Assembly (NCBI GenBank): GCA_963664845.1
Contig: OY761615.1
Location: 186,001 to 250,000 of the forward strand
From: CAIYTF01 sp963664845
GTDB lineage: Bacteria > Bacteroidota > Ignavibacteria > Ignavibacteriales > Ignavibacteriaceae
DNA: 64,000 nt
Direction: 5' to 3'
In this document: positions 25,673 to 36,400 of the stretch, piece after piece
Layout of the letters: each line of letters opens with the position of its first letter
Numbering within the stretch: position 1 is the first letter of the stretch
Made by a program: the position numbers and the translations under genes
Notes under the pieces: model-generated
What the model saw: the letters and a program-made list of their open reading frames with translations, nothing else
The model's database searches: none
Told to the model about the DNA's origin: nothing

Positions 25673-28600
25673 TTATTTAATAAGCATCATTTTCTTTACT
25701 TGTACCTTCCCGCCAAATTCAAGACGCAGAACGAATACCCCGGTTACCATATTTGCTGCATTAAACTGCGCCTGGTTATACATTCCGGCTTCCGCCGTAC
25801 CTTCAAACAACGTTGCAACTTCCTGCCCGAGCATATTAAATACTTTCAATGCTGCTCTGCCGTTTGAAGGAACGGTGAATTCAATGCTTGTTGATGGGTT
25901 GAACGGATTTGGATAATTCTGCGAGAGAATAAATTCGTGCGGGGCCACGCCTACCATTACTTCAATCGCCTTTGAAAAGGTGAACTTTCCATCGTTATCA
26001 ATCTGCTTTAACCGGTACGCGTTTTTACCGGCAACCCTTTGATGGTCTGCGAATGAGTATTCCTTTGCCGAATTTGAATATCCCGCACCGGCTACGAATC
26101 CAACCTTAATCCAGACGGGAGTATTCTTGCTTTTACTGCTGCTGTCTGCAACCCCGGATTGCTGTATCTCATATCCATAATTATTTGCCTCAGTTGCAGT
26201 CTCCCATTTTAAACGCACGTTCAACCGCTCACTGGTTGCAGTGAATGAAGTCAGTTCAACCGGAAGCGGTCCGGTTGAATTTGTGAACATGGAAAGTGTA
26301 GATGTGTTGTATGTCGCCACACCAAGGTCAGTTGTCCCATCACTATTGAAATCGGCAGTCATTGAAAAATAGGGCGAGGTTCCCGGCGAAAGCGTTGATA
26401 AAACCGTAAAATTCCCGCTCCCGTTATTGAGGAGTAACGATACGGTGGATGAACCGCGATTAGTTACCGCCAGATCAGGTGCGCCGTCACCGTTAAAATC
26501 TCCGGTTACAATATTATACGGATTTGTGCCCGTTGCAATGCTTGCAGCCGCAGTAAATATTCCCGCTCCATTATTCAGGAGGATTGAAGTGGTGCCGCTC
26601 GCGTAGTTCGCTGTTGCAATATCGATGTATCCGTCCCCGTTAAAATCGACACAGGCAATTGAGATCGGACCGCTTCCGCATGCCGGGGTTGAGGAAAGGG
26701 TGAGCGTACCGTTACCACTGTTCGTAAAGATATTCACTGAACTATTAAAACCGCCTCCTCCGTCATTGGAGTTGGCTGCAATAACATCGAGCGTTCCGTC
26801 ACCGTTCACGTCTGCAATGGCTAGTGCCCTTGGCTGCCCGTTTGTTCCTACAGTTGTTGCGGTGAAAGTGCCATTTCCATTGTTCAGAAGCACAGACAAT
26901 GTTTTTTCATTCGAGTTTCCGACTATAAGGTCAGCGTAGCCATCACCGTTCAGATCGCCGGCTGCAATCGCAAAGCAAGTACCGCCTGTTGCGGTGGCGG
27001 TTCCCTGCGTGAACGTGCCGTTTCCGTTGTTTATCCATGCCCTCATGGTATATGCTGTCTGGTTACCAACCGCGAGGTCTGGTATGCCGTCGTTATTGAG
27101 ATCTGCAGCGACAATTGAGCCGGCACCACTTTCACCGATAGTTGTGAGACTGAAAGTTCCGTCCCCGTTATTAAGCGAAACTGAAATACTATTCGAAGCT
27201 AAACTAATCGTAGCAAAATCCGGTCTGCCGTCCGCATTAAAGTCTGCGACTACTCCGGCAAACGGATAAGTTGCAGTTGCCAGGGTTGCCGTTTGTGAAA
27301 GTCCTACAACTGCCGTCACTGGCTTTATCAAAAAGCAGAAGTGATAACCGTTGGCGAAGAAAAAACCGTCACCGCCTTTAATATTATCGGTGAGGTTCAC
27401 GGTTACTGTCTCGCCAATACTAAACGGTATCAAAGGTGTAAACGTTATTGAACTGTCACCATTACTAAAACTAATGGTGCCGCTGTGCCTGCCTGAAACC
27501 GATCCGCTCACGATAACCGTGCGGATGTTCAGCGAATCGGTTTGCATTATTTTATTGAAGGTTACCTTTATTGTTGTGTTGGCAGCAATAGTCGATGCAT
27601 TGTTTGCCGGGCTGGCAGTAAGCAGCAAGAAGGGTGGAACATAGGCCGATCTGTTTTGCGGGTTTTTATTAGCGAGTGTCGTAAAGTAGGCTTCGGAGCC
27701 GGCATTGCCGTTATATTCACAAACAAACGCCCGGTATACCTGCCCGCTGGTAAGGCCGGTGATGTTTACATTGCTGCCGGTACCATTATAAACGCAATAC
27801 CACCCCGAGCTCCCGATCTGCGTACCGGACCCAAAAACCGTATCTGCTGTATATGTGGTTCCATCAGCGATGGTGGGCGATCCGGACGTTCCCTGATAAA
27901 CAAACACCACGCGCTTTGATCCGTTTCCCTTTAACCAGTTAATCGTTGCAGATGATACCGCGGGATTTGTAAACGAAACCGAATCTGCCTGGAACTTACT
28001 CCCTGTCACGGGTGCTGTAGACGGAGTTAACCAGAGTGCCGTTCCCATAATGCTTCCGGTATTTCCCTTTCCGGAGGCATCAACCACCGTGGTTCCGGTT
28101 CCTTCATCAAACCGCCAGTAACCGGCAAGCCCGGCTTCCGAACCATTTAACGTTGTATTCTTATGATCCTGAATTTCTGTTTGTGAACGCACCACGCTCC
28201 ATATCCGAAAATCATCCATGTTTCCTTTATGATAAGCTACTCCTCCCACACCGCCGATAGTCAGTCCGGTGAGCGGGATATCGGGGCCGTCAGAGGAAGC
28301 TGTTGATGCAACAAGGTTTCCGTTCAAATATATGCCGCGGAAATTCCCTCCGTTGCCCTGCGAAACAAAGGCAACATGTGTCCACTGATCAAGATACGGT
28401 GTGTAGTTAACAGAAATGCGTCCGGCTCCGGAGATGTCACCATAATCCCAGTACATTGTTCCGTCTTCCCAGGGTGCGTGAGATGAAACCGTGCTTCCGG
28501 AAGTGCCGTCACCTAATCTGAATGCAAGCGAAACTTGTTGATCCCCGCTCGCAACATAGTTCCAGAATTCTATGGTGATCGGTCCGCCTGTGGACCAGGC

Positions 28601-31600
28601 AAAGCCCGGGATGTTAACGTAAGAACTGTTCCCGTCAAACCGGATTGCATTTCCGACTAATCCGGCACTTGAAAAAAGCGGTAAGTTAGCCGGGTTGCCC
28701 TGGCCGGGAATGCCTAAATACGTCTCTGCGCCGTGTATGCCATTATACTCAACAACCGCGGCACGGTAAGTCTCATCCGTCGTAAGCCCTGAAACCTGGA
28801 CGCTGGTGCCGGTTCCGTTATAAACGCAATACCATCCCGAACCACCGATTTGCGCACCTGAACCAAAGGTGGCGTTTGCCGCAAAGGTTGTACCCGCAGC
28901 CGGACTGGGACTGCCGGTCTGACCGTGGAGCACAAAAACTGCCCGGCCGGTTCCGGTTCCGTTTGACCAGTTAATAGAAGTTTGTGTTGAGCTGAGTATT
29001 GAAAACAATAAATTGCTTGCCTGTACCGTAAATGTTCTGACATTTACCGGATTATCTATTCCCATTGTGGTGAAATAACTTTCGCCGCCGGCAGATCCAA
29101 GATATTCAATTACCATAACGCGTGACGTATCATCAGCGGCAAGCCCGGCAACGGTAACACCGGTACCAACACCATTATACACGCAGAACCACCCTGAGTT
29201 GCCGATCTGTGTGCCCGAACCAAAGGTAGTATCGGCAGTGTACGTAGTATTGTTAACCGGCTGTGCGGTTCCTGTCGATCCGTGTTTTACAAATACAGCC
29301 CGCCTTGCACCATTTCCGTTTGTCCAGTTGATAGTAGTTTGCATTGTTCCGGTGTTCTCAAATGCAATGGTCTTTGCCTGTGTGAAGGTATTTAATAAAA
29401 TGGTTACCGTATTTCCATAACTGTTCGCAGTCGCAATATCCATTGTCCCGTCACCGTTAAAATCTGCTGAGACTATTGCATCTGCCCCGGTAGTGGCAAA
29501 ATGCGCGGCCCCGCTAAATCCGCCGCTCCCGTTGTTACGCAGCATTCCATATCCGCACAAAGCCACATCCTGATATCCGTCACCATCAAGATCGGAAGCA
29601 ACAATAGCCCCGCTGGTATAAGGTGAGACAATGTTCGCGCGTATATCAGTATTAAAATTCCAATTGGCAGTATTTACTGCCGTATTAACACCTGCCGAAT
29701 AATAATTTGAAATGGCAAGATCAAGCCAGCCATCACCCGTAAAATCAGCCGGGCAAAGGAAATATGCACCCAGGAACACTGAAATCAGGTTATTTGTGTT
29801 TGCAAACGCACCGTTACCGGTGTTAACAAAGGTGGTTGCGCTCTGGTAGTCATAGTTTGAGGTAGCCAGGTCAATGAGCCCGTCATTGTTAAAATCTCCA
29901 GACACAATTTGATAGCCATGGTAATAGTTAGCACTTACGGTAGTACTAGTCGGGAACTGGCCGCTGCCGTCATTTTTAAGAATATATATACTGCTTGTTT
30001 CATAATAAACGGGTGTAGCCAGATCAAGATGCCCGTCGTTGTCAAAGTCTCCCGCGGTTATGCTATGTCCGACGTAACCAATTGTCCGGGAATAAGTATT
30101 ATTGAATGCACCACTGCTGTTATTTGAATATATCGTAAGGTAGCCGCCATTTCCATTTATAATCGATAAAACAGCAAGATCAATTGTTCCATTGCCGTCA
30201 AAATCGCCCGCAACAAGCGATTGGGGTGCGGTTCCGTTCCCGAATCTCGATGCGTCAGAAAAACTCCCGTTGCCGTTATTTAGAAGAATGGAAACTGAGT
30301 TCCCGTTAGCATTGGCCGTTGCTATATCTATACTGCCATCACCATTAAAATCGGCAGCAACAATTGCCACAGGATGCGCATCGGTTCCCACAGTAGAAGA
30401 AGTACCGAAATCAGCCGGGGCTGCATTGGACTTTATGGTAAACCGGACAGAATATCCGTTTGTCAGTGATACTCCGGTGGAGGACTGTATACTGCCGGTA
30501 AGCGTAACGCTTACAATTTCTCCGCTTTTAAATGGTGTTGACGGCGTAAACGTGATAGTTGTATTACTGTCGCTCAGTGCCAGTGCTCCGGTATGGCTGC
30601 CCGAATGTGAGCCGCTTACAAAGACTGTTCCCGTATTTACGGTGCTGCCGTTAAGTGCCTGCTCAAACACAACGCTTATGGTTGTGCCGGGAAGTACATT
30701 GTTTGCATTCAGGGCCGGGTTCGTATTTGCAATTGTCAGCGCGGAAGAAACCGGCGGGGAATTTTCCGGGTTATTTGCCCCGCTCATTGAGAAGTAACTC
30801 TCGCTTCCGGAGGCTCCGATGTACTCACATACAGCAACGCGATAGATCTCACCCGGGGCAAGGCTTCTTACCACAACCGCATTACCCGTGTCGTTATAGA
30901 CGCAGTACCAGCCGGAGTTTCCGATCTGTTGCCCAGAACCAAATATTGCATTCGCCGTGTATGTAGTTGCATTGACGGGCAGGGGCGACCCCGTGGTTCC
31001 CTGGCTGATAAAAACAGCCCGTCTGGTCCCTCCTCCGTTAGTCCAGCCGATATTGGCTTTTACTACGCTTACATTACTGAAAAGAATATTGCTCGCCGGT
31101 ATCTGAAGCAGTGGTGTTTCTGTTGCAACCCAGGCTGGTGCATTTATGAGTGTACCGGTATTTCCGTTCCCGCTTGCATCTGCCGTCGTTGTTCCTGAAC
31201 CTTCGTCAAATTTCCAGTAGCCGGCCAATCCGGTTTCAGAACCGGTAAGCGTCGTTCTGTATGCACTTTGTATTTGTGCCTGCGTGCGGGCAACGTTCCA
31301 TATACGGAACTCGTCCATTTGTCCTTTATGATACGCAAGTGAAGCGACACCGCCAATGTAGAGACCCGTAAGCGCGATATCCGGTCCGTCCGAGGAAGCA
31401 GCAGAAGCAACAAGGTTTCCGTTCAGGTAAATTGCCCGGAGGCTCCCGCCGTTGCCTTCTGAGACAAGCGCTACGTGAGTCCATTTATCAAGATATGCGG
31501 TATAATCAGCGACAAGCCTTCCGATTCCTGAGCTTGCCCCGTAATCCCAATACAAGTTTTTATCGGCCCAGGGAGCATGTGATGAAACAATGCTGCCGGT

Positions 31601-31816
31601 GGTGCCATCACCGATTCGAAAAGCCAGCGAGGCCTGAGCATCAACGGATGCAACATAGTTCCAGAACTCTATGGTGATTGCGCCTCCGGCCGGCCAGGAA
31701 AATGTCGGTACCGAGACATAATTGCTGGTCCCGTCAAAAGAAAGTGCATTGCCTTGGGCAGATGCGGCTGAAGTGAATAATAAATATAACAATACAAAAT
31801 GTTGCAAACGCTTCAT
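25673..31816 (-). CDS. Giant T9SS-exported LamG/FG-GAP surface protein
   Basis: A 2047-residue secreted protein. The ATG at 31816 has GGAGG just upstream and opens a signal peptide (MKRLQHFVLLYLLFTSAASAQ); a longer frame to 31861 lacks both. Domains by approximate residue: LamG/concanavalin-like 22-232; a repeated 110-residue unit ('NWTNG..RRAVFV...FGSG.QIG.SGWYCVYN') at 239-352, 815-922, 934-1042 and 1275-1389; Big_5 Ig-like domains 357-462 and 1395-1502; FG-GAP/VCBS propeller arrays 472-809 and 1509-1845 with calcium-loop DFNGDGxxD motifs; second LamG 1054-1262; a T9SS type A sorting domain from about 1959 (SQNYPNPFNPST) to the Lys-rich end. It probably binds polysaccharide or other surface ligands. 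It is transcribed alone. Confidence 0.93.
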   Translation of the reverse strand: MKRLQHFVLLYLLFTSAASAQGNALSFDGTSNYVSVPTFSWPAGGAITIEFWNYVASVDAQASLAFRIGDGTTGSIVSSHAPWADKNLYWDYGASSGIGRLVADYTAYLDKWTHVALVSEGNGGSLRAIYLNGNLVASAASSDGPDIALTGLYIGGVASLAYHKGQMDEFRIWNVARTQAQIQSAYRTTLTGSETGLAGYWKFDEGSGTTTADASGNGNTGTLINAPAWVATETPLLQIPASNILFSNVSVVKANIGWTNGGGTRRAVFISQGTTGSPLPVNATTYTANAIFGSGQQIGNSGWYCVYNDTGNAVVVRSLAPGEIYRVAVCEYIGASGSESYFSMSGANNPENSPPVSSALTIANTNPALNANNVLPGTTISVVFEQALNGSTVNTGTVFVSGSHSGSHTGALALSDSNTTITFTPSTPFKSGEIVSVTLTGSIQSSTGVSLTNGYSVRFTIKSNAAPADFGTSSTVGTDAHPVAIVAADFNGDGSIDIATANANGNSVSILLNNGNGSFSDASRFGNGTAPQSLVAGDFDGNGTIDLAVLSIINGNGGYLTIYSNNSSGAFNNTYSRTIGYVGHSITAGDFDNDGHLDLATPVYYETSSIYILKNDGSGQFPTSTTVSANYYHGYQIVSGDFNNDGLIDLATSNYDYQSATTFVNTGNGAFANTNNLISVFLGAYFLCPADFTGDGWLDLAISNYYSAGVNTAVNTANWNFNTDIRANIVSPYTSGAIVASDLDGDGYQDVALCGYGMLRNNGSGGFSGAAHFATTGADAIVSADFNGDGTMDIATANSYGNTVTILLNTFTQAKTIAFENTGTMQTTINWTNGNGARRAVFVKHGSTGTAQPVNNTTYTADTTFGSGTQIGNSGWFCVYNGVGTGVTVAGLAADDTSRVMVIEYLGSAGGESYFTTMGIDNPVNVRTFTVQASNLLFSILSSTQTSINWSNGTGTGRAVFVLHGQTGSPSPAAGTTFAANATFGSGAQIGGSGWYCVYNGTGTSVQVSGLTTDETYRAAVVEYNGIHGAETYLGIPGQGNPANLPLFSSAGLVGNAIRFDGNSSYVNIPGFAWSTGGPITIEFWNYVASGDQQVSLAFRLGDGTSGSTVSSHAPWEDGTMYWDYGDISGAGRISVNYTPYLDQWTHVAFVSQGNGGNFRGIYLNGNLVASTASSDGPDIPLTGLTIGGVGGVAYHKGNMDDFRIWSVVRSQTEIQDHKNTTLNGSEAGLAGYWRFDEGTGTTVVDASGKGNTGSIMGTALWLTPSTAPVTGSKFQADSVSFTNPAVSSATINWLKGNGSKRVVFVYQGTSGSPTIADGTTYTADTVFGSGTQIGSSGWYCVYNGTGSNVNITGLTSGQVYRAFVCEYNGNAGSEAYFTTLANKNPQNRSAYVPPFLLLTASPANNASTIAANTTIKVTFNKIMQTDSLNIRTVIVSGSVSGRHSGTISFSNGDSSITFTPLIPFSIGETVTVNLTDNIKGGDGFFFANGYHFCFLIKPVTAVVGLSQTATLATATYPFAGVVADFNADGRPDFATISLASNSISVSLNNGDGTFSLTTIGESGAGSIVAADLNNDGIPDLAVGNQTAYTMRAWINNGNGTFTQGTATATGGTCFAIAAGDLNGDGYADLIVGNSNEKTLSVLLNNGNGTFTATTVGTNGQPRALAIADVNGDGTLDVIAANSNDGGGGFNSSVNIFTNSGNGTLTLSSTPACGSGPISIACVDFNGDGYIDIATANYASGTTSILLNNGAGIFTAAASIATGTNPYNIVTGDFNGDGAPDLAVTNRGSSTVSLLLNNGSGNFTVLSTLSPGTSPYFSMTADFNSDGTTDLGVATYNTSTLSMFTNSTGPLPVELTSFTATSERLNVRLKWETATEANNYGYEIQQSGVADSSSKSKNTPVWIKVGFVAGAGYSNSAKEYSFADHQRVAGKNAYRLKQIDNDGKFTFSKAIEVMVGVAPHEFILSQNYPNPFNPSTSIEFTVPSNGRAALKVFNMLGQEVATLFEGTAEAGMYNQAQFNAANMVTGVFVLRLEFGGKVQVKKMMLIK

Positions 31817-32294
31817 GTTGCCTCCTCTGGTAAATAGTTGATTATTTTTTGTCAACAGCAATAGAAACGTTGTGCCGGTTATTCAGCGCGAAACTGAACA
31901 GGTACAACAAATCATCCCGGGCCACATACATGGTCCGTTGGGATAATAATTAATATTGCATTACACACACTAATGGAAGGAGAATTGACAACTGACCGGC
32001 TGTGCACGCATATTTCAGGTCCCGGAAGTCCGGTTTGCCCTCAGTCCTTTCGGCCTGAACACATGGTGCGCAATAATCTGTTTACGAACTGATCCAGAGA
32101 ATTCAGAACACCAGTTAAAATTGCCAGTCAAAAATAATTCTGTCCGGTTTGAAGATATGGTTTATTATTGGAAAAGCAATTGCAGTTTACCAAATAGTTC
32201 CCAGTGCAACTCATAATTGCGTCAAATTCCTACAGACTGAAATCTATGTGTGTTGGGATTTACACCCTATAGTTATCGCCCGTGCCAAGCGAAC

Positions 32295-32324
32295 AAAAAA
32301 AGGGACACCTCACGGCATCCCTTT
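32295..32324 (-). terminator. Rho-independent terminator of the PFOR operon
   Basis: Arms AAAGGGA (32299-32305) and TCCCTTT (32318-32324) with a T7 run on the minus strand (A run 32295-32301) end the transcript 27 bases past the stop of the dihydroorotate-dehydrogenase-like gene. The 535-base gap 31817-32351 otherwise contains the upstream region of the giant T9SS gene and no further gene. Confidence 0.85.
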
Positions 32325-32351
32325 ATTTAGTAAGCACTATGTAACCACGGC

Positions 32352-33341
32352 TTATTTATATGAGTTAAGAACCTTCATATAATTTGCACGCTCAAATTGA
32401 GCAGGATCGCCGGCATTTTTGTAGCTCATGCTGCCGCGCATCTGTTCAACTGATTCATATTCATTCACTTCCATCCAATAGTTCAGACGGGTGATAACGT
32501 CGCTGATGTGACCAACGCCGAATTTCAGCAGGCACGACATCATTTGCGTTACCTGTGCACCGGCCATGATCATCTTCACTACGTCTTTTTCATTGTAGAT
32601 GCCGCTTGTTGCCGCGAGATCTGCTTTGATACGGCCATAGAGAATTGCAATCCAGCGCAAAGGCAGGCGCATTGCCATCGGGGTTGAAAGGAGTACGTTT
32701 GGTACCACTTCCAGTGTTTCAAGATCAATATCAGGCTGATAGAAACGGTTGAAGAGCACCAGACCGTTTGCACCTGCATTTGCCAATTCATTAGCCATCC
32801 AGGATATGGAACTAAAGAATGGTCCAAGCTTCACAGAAACAGGGATTGAAACTTCAGCACGTACTGCTTTAACAATTTCAAGATATCCTTTTTCAATTTC
32901 CTGTCCGGTGACGTGGAAATCGGTTGCAAGACGATAGATGTTCAGTTCGAGCGCATCAGCACCGGCTTCCTGCATTTGTTTTGCATAGGAAGTCCAGCCA
33001 CCCAGTGATTTGCCGTTGAGGCTTGCAATAATGGGAATTGAAACGGTTTCTTTCAGTTTCTTGATGTGCTCAAGATATTCATCGGGGCCCGTTTTGAATT
33101 CTGAGGCATCAACAAAATAATTTCCAGCTTCGGCATTGCTGTCAGCATGTTGTGTTGTATAATGATAGAGTTCCAGCGATTCATGTTCAATCTGCTCTTC
33201 GAAGAGCGAATATAACACAACCGCCGCGGCTCCGGCGTCTTCCATCTGTTTAACGGTATCCACTTCTTTGCTGAGCGGACCCGCGGATGGGACTATGGGA
33301 TTTTTTAAGTCAAGACCGAGATACGAAGTTTTTAAATCCAT
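32352..33341 (-). CDS. Dihydroorotate dehydrogenase-like flavoprotein
   Basis: A 329-residue FMN TIM-barrel protein of the dihydroorotate dehydrogenase family: DLKTSYLGLDLKNPIVPSAGPLSKEVDTV at the N terminus, IIASLNGKSLGGW, DALELNIYRLATD, VSVKLGPFF, GLVLFNRFYQPDID and AGAQVTQMMSCLLKFG. In canonical PyrD the catalytic base and substrate Asn residues lie at defined positions. Here the NPIVPSAGP opening departs from the usual NPxxxASG form, so the substrate may not be dihydroorotate. The gene follows the PFOR gene by 88 bases and they share a terminator, suggesting a pathway or electron-transfer link. This arrangement is seen in related genomes. Confidence 0.88.
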   Translation of the reverse strand: MDLKTSYLGLDLKNPIVPSAGPLSKEVDTVKQMEDAGAAAVVLYSLFEEQIEHESLELYHYTTQHADSNAEAGNYFVDASEFKTGPDEYLEHIKKLKETVSIPIIASLNGKSLGGWTSYAKQMQEAGADALELNIYRLATDFHVTGQEIEKGYLEIVKAVRAEVSIPVSVKLGPFFSSISWMANELANAGANGLVLFNRFYQPDIDLETLEVVPNVLLSTPMAMRLPLRWIAILYGRIKADLAATSGIYNEKDVVKMIMAGAQVTQMMSCLLKFGVGHISDVITRLNYWMEVNEYESVEQMRGSMSYKNAGDPAQFERANYMKVLNSYK

Positions 33342-33429
33342 GGTAATCCTTTATTTAAACTTATAGATTGAATCAACCCGCGCATTGCGGGAAAAATGCG
33401 GAGATACAGAATGCATCCCCGCATCGCAA

Positions 33430-36400
33430 TTATTCAGATTTTTCTAACGACATTTTTTCATACATCTTATAGCGTTTGGTCACATCTTCCTGTGCCTCAA
33501 CCATAAGTTCTTCTGCCACAACCGGATGTGATTTCGTCAACATCTTGTAGCGCGTTTCCATATAAGCATAGTCTCTGAACGGAATCTTCAAACCTTTGGA
33601 TTCCAGTTTGAACGGATTTTTGCCTTCGGTAGCCAGATCAGGATTATAACGGAATAACTGCCAGTGCCCTGAATCAACGGCCAGTTTTTGATGCTGCATA
33701 CCCTTGGACATATTGATACCATGTGCAATACAGTGACTGTAAGCAATGATCAATGAAGGTCCGTCATATGCTTCTGCTTCAAGAATCGCTTTGACACTCT
33801 GAGCATCGTTTGCACCCATGGCAATTTTTGCAACATAGACGTTTCCATAAGACATTGCTATCAAAGCCATGTCTTTCTTGGCCATTGTTTTTCCACCTGC
33901 TGCAAATTTGGCAACCGCACCGCGAGGTGTTGATTTTGAGCACTGTCCACCGGTATTGGAATAAACTTCGGTATCCAGAACCATGATGTTAACGTTCTTG
34001 CCTGAAGCAATAACGTGATCGAGTCCGCCGTAACCGATATCATATGCCCAGCCGTCACCGCCCATGATCCATACGGATTTTTTCACGAGGTAGTCTGCAA
34101 GGCTCATCAGGTGCTTGATCTGCACAAGTTTCACTGCGTCGGTAACAGTACCGGTAAGCTCAGTCAGCTTGGTTTTCAAAGCGGCAACATGTTCGCGTTG
34201 CTCATAGATACCTGCTTCATTCTTCTGATCAGTTGTAGTCAGTGCAGTAACCAAACCTTCGCCAATTTCTGTTGCAAGTGTTGCCAACAGGTTTTTTGCC
34301 TGGAGATTGTGCTTGTCAATTGCCAGCCTATAACCAAGCCCAAATTCAGCATTGTCTTCGAACAGTGAATTTGACCACGCCGGTCCACGGCCTTGGTTGT
34401 TCTTTGTCCAGGGGGTTGTTGGGAGGTTTGCTCCATAAATTGATGAGCACCCTGTTGCGTTTGCAACAATGGCACGGTCACCAAACAACTGGCTGACCAG
34501 TTTCACGTAAGGAGTTTCGCCGCAACCTGAGCAGGCGCCGGAGAATTCAAACAGTGGCTGGAGGAATTGCGAATCTTTAACCGATCCGGTATTGATCTTT
34601 GCTCTGTCGAGTTCAGGAATGCCAAGGAAGAATTCGTAGTTGGCTGCTTCTGCTTCGCGCAGTGGAAGCTGTGTTGCCATGTTGATGGCTTTGAAGCGGG
34701 TTTCTTTCTTGTTCTTTGCCGGGCAGACTTCAACGCAGAGTTCGCAACCGGTACAGTCTTCAACTGCAACCTGTAACGAATACAGCATATTTTCGCCATA
34801 TTCTTTTGATTTGAACTTTGTTGATTTGAATGTTGCCGGGGCATTTGCCAGTGCTGATTCAGGATAAACTTTTGCGCGGATGGAAGCATGAGGACAAACG
34901 ATTACGCATTTATTACACTGAATACATACTTCGGGATCCCAAACAGGAACTTCCAAAGCGATGTTTCTCTTTTCCCACATTGCGGTGCCCGTAGGATAGG
35001 TTCCATCAATAGGCATTTTGGATACAGGAAGCATATCACCAAAACCGGCAATGATCGGGGCAGTAACATCCTGAACAAACTGTGGGGCTTTTACGGAAAC
35101 CGTAGGAGCCATGAGCTGTGTGCTGCTTACTGCGGCAGGAATTTCAACTTCAAATAAGTTTTCCAAAGTGCGGTCAACAGCCACCCAGTTCATCTGAACG
35201 ATCTTGTCGCCTTTTGCGCCATAGGTTTTCTTGATGGCTTTCTTGATCATCTCGATAGCTGCGTCTTTGGAGAGAATTTTTGAGATTGCGAAGAAGCAGG
35301 TTTGCATAACCGAGTTGATACGTCCGCCGAGCCCGGCAGCTTCAGCAACTTTGATAGCATCAATAACGTAGAACTTCATTTTTTTGTTAATGAGGTCTTC
35401 CTGTACCTTCTTCGGCAAAGTGCTCCAGATTTCATCTTTGGGAACCGTAGTATTCAGCAAAAATGTTGCACCTTCTTCAGCGTCAGCAAGCATATCCATT
35501 TTCTCGAGGAAAACAGGCAAGTGGCAGGCGATGAAGTTAGCACGGTTGATCAGGTAGCTTGAACGGATCTTTGTAGGTCCGAAACGTAAGTGTGAAACCG
35601 TTGTAGAGCCGGATTTCTTTGAATCATATACGAAGTAACCCTGTGCATAGAAGTCAGTTCCTTCGCCAATGATTTTGATAGAGTTCTTGTTTGCACCAAC
35701 GGTACCGTCAGCACCCAGACCATAGAATTTCCCTTTGAACGTATCTGCCGGTTCAACGGAGAATGAAGGGTCATAGGGCAAACTGGTAAATGACACATCG
35801 TCAATTATACCGACGGTGTAGTGATTCTTCGGTTTGCTGTTCTTCATTTCATCGTAAACAGGTTTGATCATTGCAGGAGTGAATTCCTTTGATGACAAGC
35901 CATAACGTCCGCCGGTGATTTTTGGATATGCGAACGGAAGTGTTCCAGCATTATATCGTTCGGAAACCGCGTTAACAACATCAAGATAAAGGGGTTCGCC
36001 GGCTGATCCGGGTTCTTTTGTTCTGTCGAGTACGGTAATAACTTTGGTGGTTTTCGGTAAGGCATCAATAAATTTGTCAATTGCGAATGGGCGATACAAG
36101 CGGACTTTAAGCAAGCCAACTTTTTCACCAAGGGCATTCAAATAGTCAACAGTTTCTTCAACTGCTTCAGCTCCCGAACCCATGATAATGACCACTCGTT
36201 CAGCGTCAGGGGCGCCATAATACTCGAACAGGTGATATTGCCGTCCTGTTAACTTTGCGAATTTGTCCATTTGTGCCTGAACGATATCGGGGCAGGCAGT
36301 ATAATACGGATTAACAGTTTCGCGTCCCTGGAAATAAACATCAGGGTTTTGTGCAGTTCCGCGAAGAACCGGAGCATCCGGAGTGAGAGCTCTTTTGCGA

